Source: G963702155 sp963702155
Lineage (GTDB): Bacteria; Pseudomonadota; Alphaproteobacteria; Micavibrionales; Micavibrionaceae
Direction of reading: 5' to 3'
DNA length: 64,000 bases
Assembly: GCA_963702155.1 (NCBI GenBank)
Contig: OY969717.1
Coordinates: 930,001 to 994,000, forward strand
The notes under the pieces were generated by a model that worked only from the letters and a program-made list of their open reading frames with translations, did no database searches and had not been told where the DNA came from. Made by a program: the position numbers and the translations under genes. Below are positions 45,611 through 55,347 of this stretch, one piece after another. Position 1 is the stretch's first letter; every line of letters starts with the position of its first letter.

Positions 45611-47849
45611 TTATACAAACGTGTTATTCTTCGGAAAACCATTGGGCGGCAACTTACCCGCCTGCGAGCGCTTACCTTCCCATGGGACAGTTTCCTGCAA
45701 GACGGTTGTCCCGCTCGCATATTTATATTCAAGCCCTACCGAACGCGTAAATGTTTTAATATCGCTTAACTGTCCATCCTTGAATTTTTGTAAAATAACG
45801 CCTTTACCGCGGCTCATCTCCGGCAGCTCCTCAAGCCCGAAGATAAGCAATTTCCGGTTACTGCCTATTGTGGCAATCATATCGTCGCCCTCGGAAATAC
45901 GGCGGCAAATCTTGGCTTCTGCGTTGGCACTCACATTTAAAACCTGTTTCCCGCTTTTGGTTTGCGCTAATACATCATCCGATTTTACAATAAACCCATG
46001 CCCGGTCGTAGAGGCGATAATAAACCGCTCCCCGGCTTCGAAAATCTTAAAATCAACAATATCGGAATCATTCGGCAAATCTACCATCAGGCGCAACGGC
46101 TCCCCATACCCGCGCCCAGAGGGTAACTTATCCCCTCCAATCGTATAAAACCGGCCATTAGTGGCAAACACAATAATCTTATCCGTCGTCTGACATTCCA
46201 GAACAAATTGACCGCGATCTCCGTCTTTATATTTAAAATCTTTCTCATTATGGCCATGTCCTTTAAGCGCCTTAATCCAGCCTTTTGAAGAACATATGAC
46301 CGTAATTGGCTCTTTTTCGATCAGTGCTTCATCTAAAACATCCAGCGACACCGGCTTGGGTACAGAACCAATTTCCGTACGCCGCGCGCCAAGCGCTGTC
46401 TCTTGCCCAAATCGCTTACGGATCTCGCCCAAATGCTTCTTGATCTTCGTCCATTGCCGCGCTTCTGATTTGATAAGCTTCTCAAGTCCATCTCGTTCCT
46501 TGGCAAGCGTATCATGCTCCCCGCGAATTTCCATTTCCTCTAACTTATGCAAACGTCGCAAACGAAGGTTTAAAACCGCCTCTGCCTGCACATCACTAAG
46601 GCCGAAGGTGGAAATTAAATTGGCCTTTGGCTCGTCCTCAAACCGTATGATGCGGATCACCTCATCAATATTGAGATAAACCGTTAAATACCCTTCCAAT
46701 ATCTCCAAACGGTGTAATACTTTTTCTAACCTGTGCTGGGACCGTCGGACAAGCACCTCTTGCTGATGATCCAGCCAAGCTTGCAAAACCTGTTTGATAT
46801 TCATAACCCCCGGGCGCAAACCACCATCAAGAATATTCATATTCAAACTAAATCGCGATTCCAGATCCGTGTGCCGGAAAAGCGCCTCCATCAACAAGCT
46901 ATCTTCAACATTCCGGTTTTTCGGCACCAATACAAGCCGGATATCTTCCGCGCTCTCATCGCGCACATCATCCAGCAATGGTAATTTCTTCGCATGAATT
47001 AAATCGGCAATCTTCTCGATCAACTTGGATTTTTGCACCTGATACGGAATTTCGGTAACAACAATCTGGTATTGTCCCTGCTTTAAATCTTCGCGGCTCC
47101 ATTTTGCCCGTGTCCTGAAATGACCCGCGGCCAGTTTCATAGGCCTTAATAATATCGGCTTCATCCTCAACCAGAATGCCGCCAGTCGGAAAATCGGGGC
47201 CTTTGACTATGCCCGCAATCTCGGCCACCGATAAATCCCGCTCCAACATACCTTCCATCGCCTGACACAGTTCGTCCACATTATGCGGCGGAATAGACGT
47301 CGCCATCCCCACGGCAATACCAGACGCGCCATTGGCCAATAAATTTGGAAATCCCCCAGGCAGAACAACCGGCTCACTCTCCGATCCATCATAATTCGCG
47401 CGAAAATCAACGGCATTTTCCTCAATACCATCCAGCATCATCATCGCAACATCGGTCAACTTGGCTTCGGTGTACCGCATCGCCGCCGCGTTATCGCCAT
47501 CAATATTACCAAAATTCCCCTGCCCGTTAACCAGCGGATATCGCTGTGCAAAATCCTGCGCCATTCTGACCATGGCATCATAAACAGCCGTATCGCCATG
47601 CGGATGAAATTTACCAATCACATCCCCCACCACGCGTGCGGATTTCTTTGGCCCCTGATTTGGGTTCAATTTAAGCTGGTACATCGCATACATTAACCGT
47701 CGATGCACCGGCTTCATACCATCCCGCACATCAGGCAACGACCGGCTCATAATCGTCGAAAGCGCATACGCCAGATATTTATCAGAAAGGATTTCTCCAA
47801 ACGGTTGGTCGATAATCTGCTGCTCTATAGGGTCTGTCGTCTTGGCCAT
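45611..47849 (-). pseudogene. parC: DNA topoisomerase IV subunit A, interrupted by a one-base frameshift
   Basis: Catalytic subunit of topoisomerase IV, read in two frames. The first part (47849 to about 47118, 244 residues) has the winged-helix and QRDR region [19 protein letters not shown] and ends ...ETGRGSF. The second part (about 47116 to 45611, 501 residues) continues [26 protein letters not shown] and ends with the beta-pinwheel domain. Omitting one base in TTTC at 47117-47120 restores a 745-residue protein, the normal ParC length. Read straight, the first frame stops at 46968 after 49 foreign residues. parC is essential, so a sequencing or assembly error is the simplest cause; true +1 recoding is less likely but possible. 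Confidence 0.88.
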
Positions 47850-47977
47850 GAAGAATATTTCAATGCGTTGTTATAAGAAAATATATTGCTTAACCCTTAT
47901 ATGTAGCCAAAAATGAAAGCCTTTGTAAATGCCTATAATTTTTTAAACACCTTTTAAACCAAGCCTTACATTACATT

Positions 47978-48730
47978 TTAAGCCACGTTTAAAGACATCT
48001 CGTGATCCAGCATTTTCTCAAACCGCTCCAACAAACGAACGCGCGCTTCAGGCAAACCGCGCGTGTGATGAATAAAAACCCAATGTTCTAAAAAATATCC
48101 TGTCATCTTAAGGCCAAGCAAAACATCGTCATCACCCCCTGCCGCCGCATTCGGTTTTAAAAAAGCCGGCAAATTCAAAAGTTTGTTTTTATAAGGCTCT
48201 CCCGCCTGATAACTGACCGCGCGCCCTGTCTTTGGGCTGATATAGGCAAGCGTTCCCGCATCCCCGCCCCCTGCACATGTAGATAAATCAAGCGAAAACC
48301 CAAGCTCCCTCAATAATGCGATCTCCCACATAATATAGGCCGCGCCATAAATCTCGCTGCCCAACGCGTCAAACAAAGCTTGTAGCCCGTTAAAAACACC
48401 CACTTGCGCCTCCCGCTCCGGTAAGGCCGCCTCACATAAACTGCATGCCGATTGCAACGCGGCCAACTTGATTGGGTCTTGAAAGAAAACCGCGCTGGGG
48501 CTGGACCGCAGCTCTAATGAGAAACTCCCCAAACTATCACTAACCCGCGCCTGCCAGTTTACATCCACAAGATTACCAACTTCCAAAGTTCCGCGCATAC
48601 GGTTGCCTTGCGCCCCGCGTACATACCCCGCATACTTGCCGTATGTTTCGGTTAGTAATGTTACAATCGCGCCATTTTCGCCATGCCGCCGCACTGATAA
48701 CACCACCCCTTGATCTTGCCACTGTTCCAT
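47978..48730 (-). CDS. recO: DNA repair protein RecO
   Basis: A 250-residue RecO, which loads RecA on gapped DNA with RecF/RecR. Start ATG 48730 gives MEQWQDQGVVLSVRRHGENGAIVTLLTE, the usual OB-fold N-terminus, with GYVRGAQGNRMRGTLEVGNLVD following. The upstream extension to 48793 is hydrophobic and overlaps the divergent gene, so I reject it. The C-terminal part is helical. It lies upstream of parC on the same strand with 128 bp between them. Confidence 0.92.
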   Translation of the reverse strand: MEQWQDQGVVLSVRRHGENGAIVTLLTETYGKYAGYVRGAQGNRMRGTLEVGNLVDVNWQARVSDSLGSFSLELRSSPSAVFFQDPIKLAALQSACSLCEAALPEREAQVGVFNGLQALFDALGSEIYGAAYIMWEIALLRELGFSLDLSTCAGGGDAGTLAYISPKTGRAVSYQAGEPYKNKLLNLPAFLKPNAAAGGDDDVLLGLKMTGYFLEHWVFIHHTRGLPEARVRLLERFEKMLDHEMSLNVA

Positions 48731-48781
48731 GCCACTTAAAGTAAAGTGAAACAAAACCAAAAACCAGCACGAAATGAACAA

Positions 48782-49789
48782 ATGCCAATACACGCCTTAG
48801 ATGAAATCAGAACACTATGCACCGCCGTATTAGAAAAAACCGGTATGCGCGAGGGCGATATAAAAATAACCCTTGATCATTATCTGGAAAATGAGTTTTC
48901 GGGCAAACGGTCCCACGGCCTCGTGCGCGTTGTAGAAGCCGCAAAATACCTGCATAAGCATGGTGCATCTTTAAATGATCCTGAAATAACCCAAGCCACC
49001 GAAAGCTCCGCGCTTATAAATGCAAATGGACAAACCGGCCCCGTTGCCGGCTTTACGGCCGTACAAAAAGCGATCCACCTCTCACAAAACCAAGCTATAT
49101 CCTTTGTCGGCATTACTAATTATATAATAAATTCCGGCTCTATGGCCTACTATTTGCGCCATATGACACGCGCCGGATTAATCGCTATCATGGGCACAAA
49201 CTCTTTGGCTATGGTCGCGCCGCCCGGCGGAAAAAAACCTCGTTTGGGTACAAACCCTCTTGGCATAGGCATTCCTGGTAAGAATGATAAAAATAGCGAT
49301 GATATGATCGCCGATTTTGGCACGGACGCCATGGCATACGGAAAAATGATGGTGGCAAGGGATAAGGGCGAACCCCTTCCAGATAATGTATTGATGGATA
49401 AAAATGGCAACCCGACAAACGATCCCAACAATGCTTTATCAGGCGCAATTCTGCCTCTGGCGGGGTATAAGGGTTTTTCAATTGCGCTCATGATCGAATT
49501 ACTCGCTGGCGCGCTCATCGGCGGAAAATCTATCAAACATGACATATATGATGGCGATGGCATTTTTATAATCGCTATAAACCCTGAAAAGCTGGGCAAT
49601 GCTGCCTTCTCATCCCAAGCCGCCGATATATTCGAAATCATAAGAGCGACAGAAGCAAGCGATCCGGATCAAAGCATCGCAATCTCTGGCGAGCGTTCTG
49701 CCAAAACGCTGAAAGAGACAATCGACCGCGGCACGCACGATGTTGTTGAAAACACATATAAAAACCTGCAAGCCTTGGCAGAGGGATAA
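48782..49789 (+). CDS. Malate/L-lactate dehydrogenase-family (Ldh_2) oxidoreductase
   Basis: An NAD(P)-dependent 2-hydroxy/2-keto acid oxidoreductase of the Ldh_2 family (PF02615), which also includes ureidoglycolate, sulfolactate and piperideine-2-carboxylate reductases. Visible motifs are SHGLVRVVE near residue 48, the GPVAGFTAVQKAI helix, MGTNSLAMVAPPGG, RLGTNPLGIGIP, and LPLAGYKGFSIALMIELLAGAL. ATG 48782 is preferred to the upstream GTG 48746, which nearly reaches recO. The stop is 4 bp before the aspartate dehydrogenase-like gene, so the two are cotranscribed. Confidence 0.88.
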   Translation: MPIHALDEIRTLCTAVLEKTGMREGDIKITLDHYLENEFSGKRSHGLVRVVEAAKYLHKHGASLNDPEITQATESSALINANGQTGPVAGFTAVQKAIHLSQNQAISFVGITNYIINSGSMAYYLRHMTRAGLIAIMGTNSLAMVAPPGGKKPRLGTNPLGIGIPGKNDKNSDDMIADFGTDAMAYGKMMVARDKGEPLPDNVLMDKNGNPTNDPNNALSGAILPLAGYKGFSIALMIELLAGALIGGKSIKHDIYDGDGIFIIAINPEKLGNAAFSSQAADIFEIIRATEASDPDQSIAISGERSAKTLKETIDRGTHDVVENTYKNLQALAEG

Positions 49790-49792
49790 ACC

Positions 49793-50572
49793 ATGGTAAA
49801 AAAAATAGGCATCGCAGGCTTGGGCGCAATCGGCTCAACCGTCGCAAGCGCATTAATAGAAGGGATAGACGGCTATCATCTTTTTGCGGTATCCGAACGC
49901 GAATGTACCAATAATTTTGGCGTACCTTGTGTTGATTTTAATACGCTTGCAAAAACATGCGATCTCATCATTGAAGCCTTACCACCCACCGCCGTCCCTG
50001 AACTCTGTAGCGCTGTATTCAAACATGAAAAAGACCTCATAATGATCAGCAGCTCTACGGCAATCCTGTACCCCGAAATTCTGGAGCAAAATCGCTTCAA
50101 ACAGGGGCGCATAATTATTCCGTCCGGCGCTGTATGCGGGCTTGACGGCATTGGCGCATTAAAGCAGGCAGGGATCAAAAGCGCCCGTATTGCCTCCACA
50201 AAAAAGCCCGCCGGATTGAAAGGCGCGCCCTATATCATTGAACATAATATCGACCTCGATACAATCAAATCCAAAACAAAAATATTCGAAGGCAACGCAT
50301 TAGAAGCCGCCAAAGGTTTCCCCGCAAATGTAAATGTCGCTGCAACGTTAAGCATCGCAGGCATTGGCGCAGAAAAAACAAACGTCGAAGTCTGGGCCGA
50401 TCCCGACATAATTGGCAACACCCACGAAATCGAAGTCATCGGCGAATATAGCAGAATCACATCTAAAGTCGAAAATACGCCCGATCCGGCAAACCCGAAA
50501 ACATCAATGCTCGCCGCATATAGCATTATTGCCGTATTAAAAAAATTACAATCACCAATTGCCATAATATAA
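49793..50572 (+). CDS. L-aspartate dehydrogenase-like protein
   Basis: A 259-residue enzyme of the NadX/AspDH family, which converts aspartate and iminosuccinate/oxaloacetate with NAD(P). The N-terminal Rossmann motif is IAGLGAIGSTVASAL. The C-terminal domain has the family signatures PSGAVCGLDGI, FPANVNVAATLSIAGIG and NTHEIEVIGEYSRI, with N-P-K-T-S (NPKTSMLAAYS). No nadA, nadB or nadC is adjacent, so NAD synthesis is not implied. It overlaps no gene and is paired with the Ldh_2 enzyme, suggesting use of a shared keto/imino acid. Confidence 0.85.
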   Translation: MVKKIGIAGLGAIGSTVASALIEGIDGYHLFAVSERECTNNFGVPCVDFNTLAKTCDLIIEALPPTAVPELCSAVFKHEKDLIMISSSTAILYPEILEQNRFKQGRIIIPSGAVCGLDGIGALKQAGIKSARIASTKKPAGLKGAPYIIEHNIDLDTIKSKTKIFEGNALEAAKGFPANVNVAATLSIAGIGAEKTNVEVWADPDIIGNTHEIEVIGEYSRITSKVENTPDPANPKTSMLAAYSIIAVLKKLQSPIAII

Positions 50573-50681
50573 AAATATGGTTATCGCGCTTTATTTTTTG
50601 TGGTAGGCAGATGGAGCGTAGCGTATAAAATACGTAAGTAAAGAATAACACCAGACATAAATAAAACGGAGATAATCATAT

Positions 50682-51362
50682 ATGTTACCGGCCAAACACT
50701 TTTACATGATCCGTCATGGACAAACCGATGCAAACGCCAACCACATTATGGCCGGACACCTAGATTCGCCCCTGACTGATCTGGGGCGCGCGCAAGCCGA
50801 AACAGCCAGAAAAGTCGTAGAAGACCTGCCCATTAAACCCGTCCATATTATCCACAGCCACCTGTCCCGCGCGCGTGATACGGCCAATATTATCAACACC
50901 AATCTAAATCTTGAAATGACCGAAGATGGAGATATTGCCGAAATATTCTCCGGCGATTGGGAAGGCGTGTCATATATAGAGCAAGCCGAAATCGCAGAAG
51001 GTTGGGCAACGGCAAACCCGCCAAATGGCGAAACATGGAAAGAATTTACCGCGCGCGTACACCGCGCAAAACAACGCGCCCTTGAAATTGAACGTCAAGG
51101 CCCCGTTTTGATTGTATCGCATGGCGGTGTTTTCCGTGCCTTTGGTAAAATTTATAAAATCGAAACCAGATCAGGGTTCAAAAACTGCCACTTGTATGAA
51201 TTTATGCCCAACCCGAAACAAGACAGCTTCCCATGGAAAGTCTGGGACTACGACTATGAAGAAGAAACAGCCGACTCAAAAATTATACGAAACAGAACCG
51301 ATATTTTTGATTATAACTTTGCCTCTACTGAGGAAATGGCTTCAAAAATATTAAAAGCCTGA
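50682..51362 (+). CDS. Histidine phosphatase (phosphoglycerate mutase-like)
   Basis: A 226-residue branch-1 histidine phosphatase. The RHG motif MIRHGQTDAN at residues 9-18 contains the nucleophile His. IIHSHLSRARDTANII follows, and the second catalytic His is in VSHGGVFRAFG (near residue 146). An Arg-rich contact RVHRAKQRALE is present. The substrate is unknown; relatives include mutases, ribazole phosphatases and general phosphatases. GGAG lies about 10 bases before the ATG. The last 52 bp overlap the folP end on the opposite strand. Confidence 0.88.
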   Translation: MLPAKHFYMIRHGQTDANANHIMAGHLDSPLTDLGRAQAETARKVVEDLPIKPVHIIHSHLSRARDTANIINTNLNLEMTEDGDIAEIFSGDWEGVSYIEQAEIAEGWATANPPNGETWKEFTARVHRAKQRALEIERQGPVLIVSHGGVFRAFGKIYKIETRSGFKNCHLYEFMPNPKQDSFPWKVWDYDYEEETADSKIIRNRTDIFDYNFASTEEMASKILKA

Positions 51363-52156
51363 CGCGTTTCCCAAACATCATGCACCCTGAATATTTGAAC
51401 GCCTTGGCTTACCCCCCAAAGCGCAGCCGCTAAAGACCCCGGTAAACGTTGATATACATCTGCATCACCCGAAAGTGACCCGATAAAGCGCTTTCGCGAA
51501 ACTCCAATCAAAATTGGAAACCCTAAATCCAAAATTTTCTTTATATATCTTTGTAATACAAGATTATGCTCAACTGTCTTTCCAAACCCTATACCAGGGT
51601 CAAGAACCACGCGCTTAATATCGATACGGTTCGCCTTTAAAAAATCTATGCGCCCCAAAAAAAAATTAAAAACATCCTCCAAAATATTGTTATAAAAAGG
51701 ATTATCCTGCATTGAGCTTGGATCACCTTGCATATGCATTATTATAACCGGTACGTCAGAATCCTGTACCACAGACACAGAATGAGGATCATGCTGCAAA
51801 CCACTAATATCATTTATTATATTTGCCCCGCCCACAAGGGCGGCCCGCATCGTTGTTGCATTCCGCGTGTCGACCGAAATATATTTCGCCACATTCTTAA
51901 GCCCTTCTATAACCGGAAGCACTCTATCCATTTCTTCTTGAACTGAAACTGCCTGCGCGCCCGGTCGCGTTGACTCGCCCCCTATATCCAGAATATCTGC
52001 CCCCTCCTCTAACAGCCTTAGTCCATGGGCAATCGCTGCATTTGTATCAATATAAGCGCCACCATCAGAAAAACTATCTGGCGTAACATTGATAATACCC
52101 ATAATACGGGGTTTTTTATTTACGAATTTTTCCCATTCATCCAGATCAAACCCCAT
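51311..52156 (-). CDS. folP: Dihydropteroate synthase
   Basis: Joins the pterin diphosphate to p-aminobenzoate in folate synthesis and is the target of sulfonamides. The 281-residue TIM barrel has IMGIINVTPDSFSDGG, DIGGESTRPGA, SVDTRNATTMRAAL, NDISG, and LDPGIGFGKTVEHNL. It overlaps the folK end by 11 bp, so folK-folP are coupled. The 3' end runs 52 bp into the convergent phosphatase gene. Confidence 0.96.
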   Translation of the reverse strand: MGFDLDEWEKFVNKKPRIMGIINVTPDSFSDGGAYIDTNAAIAHGLRLLEEGADILDIGGESTRPGAQAVSVQEEMDRVLPVIEGLKNVAKYISVDTRNATTMRAALVGGANIINDISGLQHDPHSVSVVQDSDVPVIIMHMQGDPSSMQDNPFYNNILEDVFNFFLGRIDFLKANRIDIKRVVLDPGIGFGKTVEHNLVLQRYIKKILDLGFPILIGVSRKRFIGSLSGDADVYQRLPGSLAAALWGVSQGVQIFRVHDVWETRQAFNIFEAISSVEAKL

Positions 52157-52685
52157 CTGCGCCCCCCCTCATGATATTGAAAAGATCAACAGAAACCGCT
52201 GTCTCTTCGCTCAAAACTTGATCCGCAGGCAACGCTGCAATCATCCCCGCTACACTCAAACGACGCACCGGATGCCGCCATGCGCCGGCAACATCCCGTA
52301 AGGGAAATAATACAAATCCGCGCTCATGCAACCGCGGATGCGGCACATTTAAACCATCAACCGTTATAATATTATCTCCAAACGCCAAAATATCCAGATC
52401 AAGTGGCCGCGCGGCATTACGCACGCTCCGTTCTCGCCCAAAATCTGCTTCTATATGTTGCAAAATATACAAAAGTGCGTGCGCGTTATCCATAAATTGA
52501 ACCCGCACAACAGCATTATAAAAATCAGGCTGATCTGAAACCGGCACCGGCGCCGTCCGCCAGATACGGGACACATCCAAAACCTTAATACCGCCCTTAT
52601 CCATAGCCCTCATCGCCGCAAAAATAGTATCAAGCGGCGCACCATAACGGCTTGGCAGATTAGATCCCAAAGCTACAAATATCAA
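52146..52685 (-). CDS. folK: HPPK, 6-hydroxymethyl-7,8-dihydropterin pyrophosphokinase
   Basis: Transfers pyrophosphate from ATP to the pterin that FolP then uses. The 179 residues carry MIFVALGSNLPSRYG, SDQPDFYNAVVRVQF, RPLDLDILAFGD and HPRLHERGFVLFPLRDVA. It lies 72 bp downstream of the DUF882 gene on the same strand and overlaps folP. Confidence 0.95.
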   Translation of the reverse strand: MIFVALGSNLPSRYGAPLDTIFAAMRAMDKGGIKVLDVSRIWRTAPVPVSDQPDFYNAVVRVQFMDNAHALLYILQHIEADFGRERSVRNAARPLDLDILAFGDNIITVDGLNVPHPRLHERGFVLFPLRDVAGAWRHPVRRLSVAGMIAALPADQVLSEETAVSVDLFNIMRGGADGV

Positions 52686-52757
52686 AAAAGGCTTCCTTAT
52701 AAAATAAAGAAACCGTTTTTTATCATGTTATTAAAAAGATGACCAGATTATAAAAAT

Positions 52758-53381
52758 CTACCAACTGCGAACATCACCAGTATCTACATGCACAAAATTA
52801 CTGCGTGCATAATACCCAACCCCGCCCGCACGAATTTTCTGTGCCTCATTACGAAGCTGGCGCGTATTAAAACCGGGCAACCTGATATCAAGCGCCTGCC
52901 CATACATGTGATAAGAGTTTTTCGCCACCCCGCTCGTCCCTTTTCGAAGCATCGCATTGGTGCGAGGACTACGATATCCAGATAGAATTTCAAATGAATT
53001 ACGGCTTCTTGTTTTCTTTTGTACAAGACTTAAAACATCAATCACACGCGGATCCATAGGGAAAACCTCGCCCGTTCTAAAATCCCGTAAAATATAGCTG
53101 ATTTTATCAAACGCTTCAGGAACATACTGATCCCCAACACGGTAAACACCTGAGAATTTTTGTTTGGTATGTGCATTGTGAAATGATACCTCCCAGCGCT
53201 TCTTCGAATATGCATGCGCCGAACTGCTCAATGCAAACGGCGACATCGCAACCAAAAATCCGCCTAACCCCATTTTGAGAATATCACGACGCTCAATCGT
53301 AGGCTTACGCGCTGCATCCTCTTTATCATGTGATATAATTTTATTATTTTGACCAACAAAAATATCTGAAGGGGCCGACAT
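52758..53381 (-). CDS. DUF882 (peptidase M15-like) Tat-exported protein
   Basis: A 207-residue protein with a twin-arginine signal ERRDILKMGLGGFLVA (about residues 31-46) ending near SSSAHAY. The mature domain is the DUF882 / M15-type fold: EILSGYRSPRTNAMLRK, SYHMYGQALDIRLPG and NFVHVDTGDVRSW contain the zinc-type His/Asp/His residues (HMYGQALD, VHVD). Relatives are predicted peptidoglycan D-Ala or L-Ala-D-Glu peptidases. It follows the L,D-transpeptidase gene by 196 bp on the same strand, a recurring pairing in Alphaproteobacteria. Confidence 0.9.
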   Translation of the reverse strand: MSAPSDIFVGQNNKIISHDKEDAARKPTIERRDILKMGLGGFLVAMSPFALSSSAHAYSKKRWEVSFHNAHTKQKFSGVYRVGDQYVPEAFDKISYILRDFRTGEVFPMDPRVIDVLSLVQKKTRSRNSFEILSGYRSPRTNAMLRKGTSGVAKNSYHMYGQALDIRLPGFNTRQLRNEAQKIRAGGVGYYARSNFVHVDTGDVRSW

Positions 53382-53577
53382 ATAAAACTCTTCTATGTTG
53401 TTAAAAATATATGGGTACTTAAAGTATTAGATAGTCTGTGAATTTAATTGGAACTTACTATGAAACGTAGACATTAGAGTCGTACCAAATATAAGATAAG
53501 AGTAAAGGGTAAAAATTAATTTTCTTTTAAAAAACAGATTTTAAATAGAGAAAAAACAGACACACCTTTAAAAAAAC

Positions 53578-55266
53578 TCAGCGTTTATACTGCCCTAAAT
53601 CTGGTAATCCGTCAATATCGTAAAGCTTGGCAAGCAGCTTTTTATCCTGATAATAAACATCCGGCCCATATTCTATTTCGCCGGAATCCCCTACCCACAC
53701 TGTATAATAAAGAATATAAACCATTATCGAATCATCAATTCTTATATCCGTTTTGCCGCCAGAATCAAACAGCTTTTGCATCCGTTCGCTATTCCAGTCA
53801 GCATTGGATTGCATAATAAAATTGGCCACATCTATAGGCGCCTTCATCCGGATACATCCAGATGAAATCCACGGCAATTTATGCTCAAAGTATTCCGGAT
53901 GATTAGTATCGTGAAGATAAATATCATATTTATTTGGCATCAAAACACGCACAAGCCCCAACGGATTATTACGCCCTGGTTTCTGAACCATTCGGATATT
54001 ATTAAGCCGCGCTTTTGTTATATTTTTCCAATCAATAGAAGCTGGATCAAGCGTGTGCGCCCCGCGCCCGAACCCATCATAAAGTTCAATATTTTTATCC
54101 GTTAGATAATCGGGGTTTTCGATAATTTTGGGTATAATATCTAAAATTTTTATAGTATTCGGTATGGTCCAGTCAGGATTAAACCTCACACCCTGTATTT
54201 TTGTAACAAAGGACGTGGTCGGCCTTGAAACACTACCTAAAATAACTGGTGTTTGATGAATAACATCTCCGGAATCTACCGCCCACATTGTTGCAGACGG
54301 AATATTTACAACAATATATTTTTTTGGCTTTTCTTCTGTGAGCCATCTCAATCGCTCCAGATTCGCAATAATTTGTAACATTTGATCATAACGGGTCATA
54401 TTCAAAAAATGAAGCGTATTTGAACCAATTATGCCATCATTAACAATCTTGTTTTCCGCTTGAAAGCGCATTATTGCGGCCGCCAATTCATCATCATAAT
54501 AAAGCGGGTCACTGGTTTGCGGATCAATGTCAAGACGCTTCCGTACAAATGGAATGCTTGCATGGCGCCTTCCGGGCTTCATCAAAACATCAGATATAAT
54601 GGGTAAATAAGATGTATCCTGCTCATCCTGAAGCATAGAAAGACGCACAAGTTCCGCGCGCAAGCTTTGGTACGTCCGGCTTTTGGGTAAAAACCTTTCT
54701 AAAATCCCGCTAATATCTTTGCCCTCATTCAGATAAGATAAAGCGCTATCCGCAGTTAAAGGTTTAAGCCAACTATCCGGATCGGTACGCAGTCCCGTTA
54801 AATTGACACGCACACCTGTTAAATCCTGCACATAACGTATATAAGCGTCGGTTAAAAGCAGCTCTGCCTTTGCATCTTCTTTTGAAATAACATTACCCGC
54901 CATACCGCGCAAATACGCAAGATGATAACGATCTGGATTGAGGCCATGTGTCCAGCTATCTTCAATAATCTTTATAAAATCAAGACTATGCGGGAATAGC
55001 CCGCCATCACTGATCCAAAAATTTCGGTCTTCTCTTCGTTTATAAAAATGTTTAATTGCATTAACATCATTCAAACGAATATCTTCAATATGACCTGCAA
55101 GCAGATATGGTGCAAAAATACTGAGCCCCTGCTCCTCCTCAACATCAGAAGATAGCGGCGCATTTTCTTTCAAATCATCCGCATACCCCTTAAAAGAAAA
55201 GCCGAAAGAAATCAATGCACAAACAAAGAAAAACGCTAAAACATATCGTTTTTTTCTAAAAATCAT
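53578..55266 (-). CDS. Periplasmic L,D-transpeptidase, YcbB-like
   Basis: A 562-residue enzyme that makes 3-3 crosslinks in peptidoglycan or anchors proteins to it. A signal peptide (about residues 1-29) is followed by the scaffold domain. A PG_binding_1 domain (about 255-295) reads DDELAAAIMRFQAENKIVNDGIIG. The YkuD catalytic domain (about 325-510) has the HDTNHPEYF and SSGCIRMKAPIDVANFI motifs with the active Cys. The overall layout fits LdtD/YcbB rather than the short LdtA type. It may be controlled by the LdtR-like regulator at 41.0 kb. The 196 bp downstream hold nothing I can identify. Confidence 0.92.
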   Translation of the reverse strand: MIFRKKRYVLAFFFVCALISFGFSFKGYADDLKENAPLSSDVEEEQGLSIFAPYLLAGHIEDIRLNDVNAIKHFYKRREDRNFWISDGGLFPHSLDFIKIIEDSWTHGLNPDRYHLAYLRGMAGNVISKEDAKAELLLTDAYIRYVQDLTGVRVNLTGLRTDPDSWLKPLTADSALSYLNEGKDISGILERFLPKSRTYQSLRAELVRLSMLQDEQDTSYLPIISDVLMKPGRRHASIPFVRKRLDIDPQTSDPLYYDDELAAAIMRFQAENKIVNDGIIGSNTLHFLNMTRYDQMLQIIANLERLRWLTEEKPKKYIVVNIPSATMWAVDSGDVIHQTPVILGSVSRPTTSFVTKIQGVRFNPDWTIPNTIKILDIIPKIIENPDYLTDKNIELYDGFGRGAHTLDPASIDWKNITKARLNNIRMVQKPGRNNPLGLVRVLMPNKYDIYLHDTNHPEYFEHKLPWISSGCIRMKAPIDVANFIMQSNADWNSERMQKLFDSGGKTDIRIDDSIMVYILYYTVWVGDSGEIEYGPDVYYQDKKLLAKLYDIDGLPDLGQYKR

Positions 55267-55347
55267 AAAAGGGTACCAGATAGATAAAAGTGTAAAAAAA
55301 GAGTTCTATCTTATCATATAGTCTTTAAAAGAAAGGATGTAAAAAAT

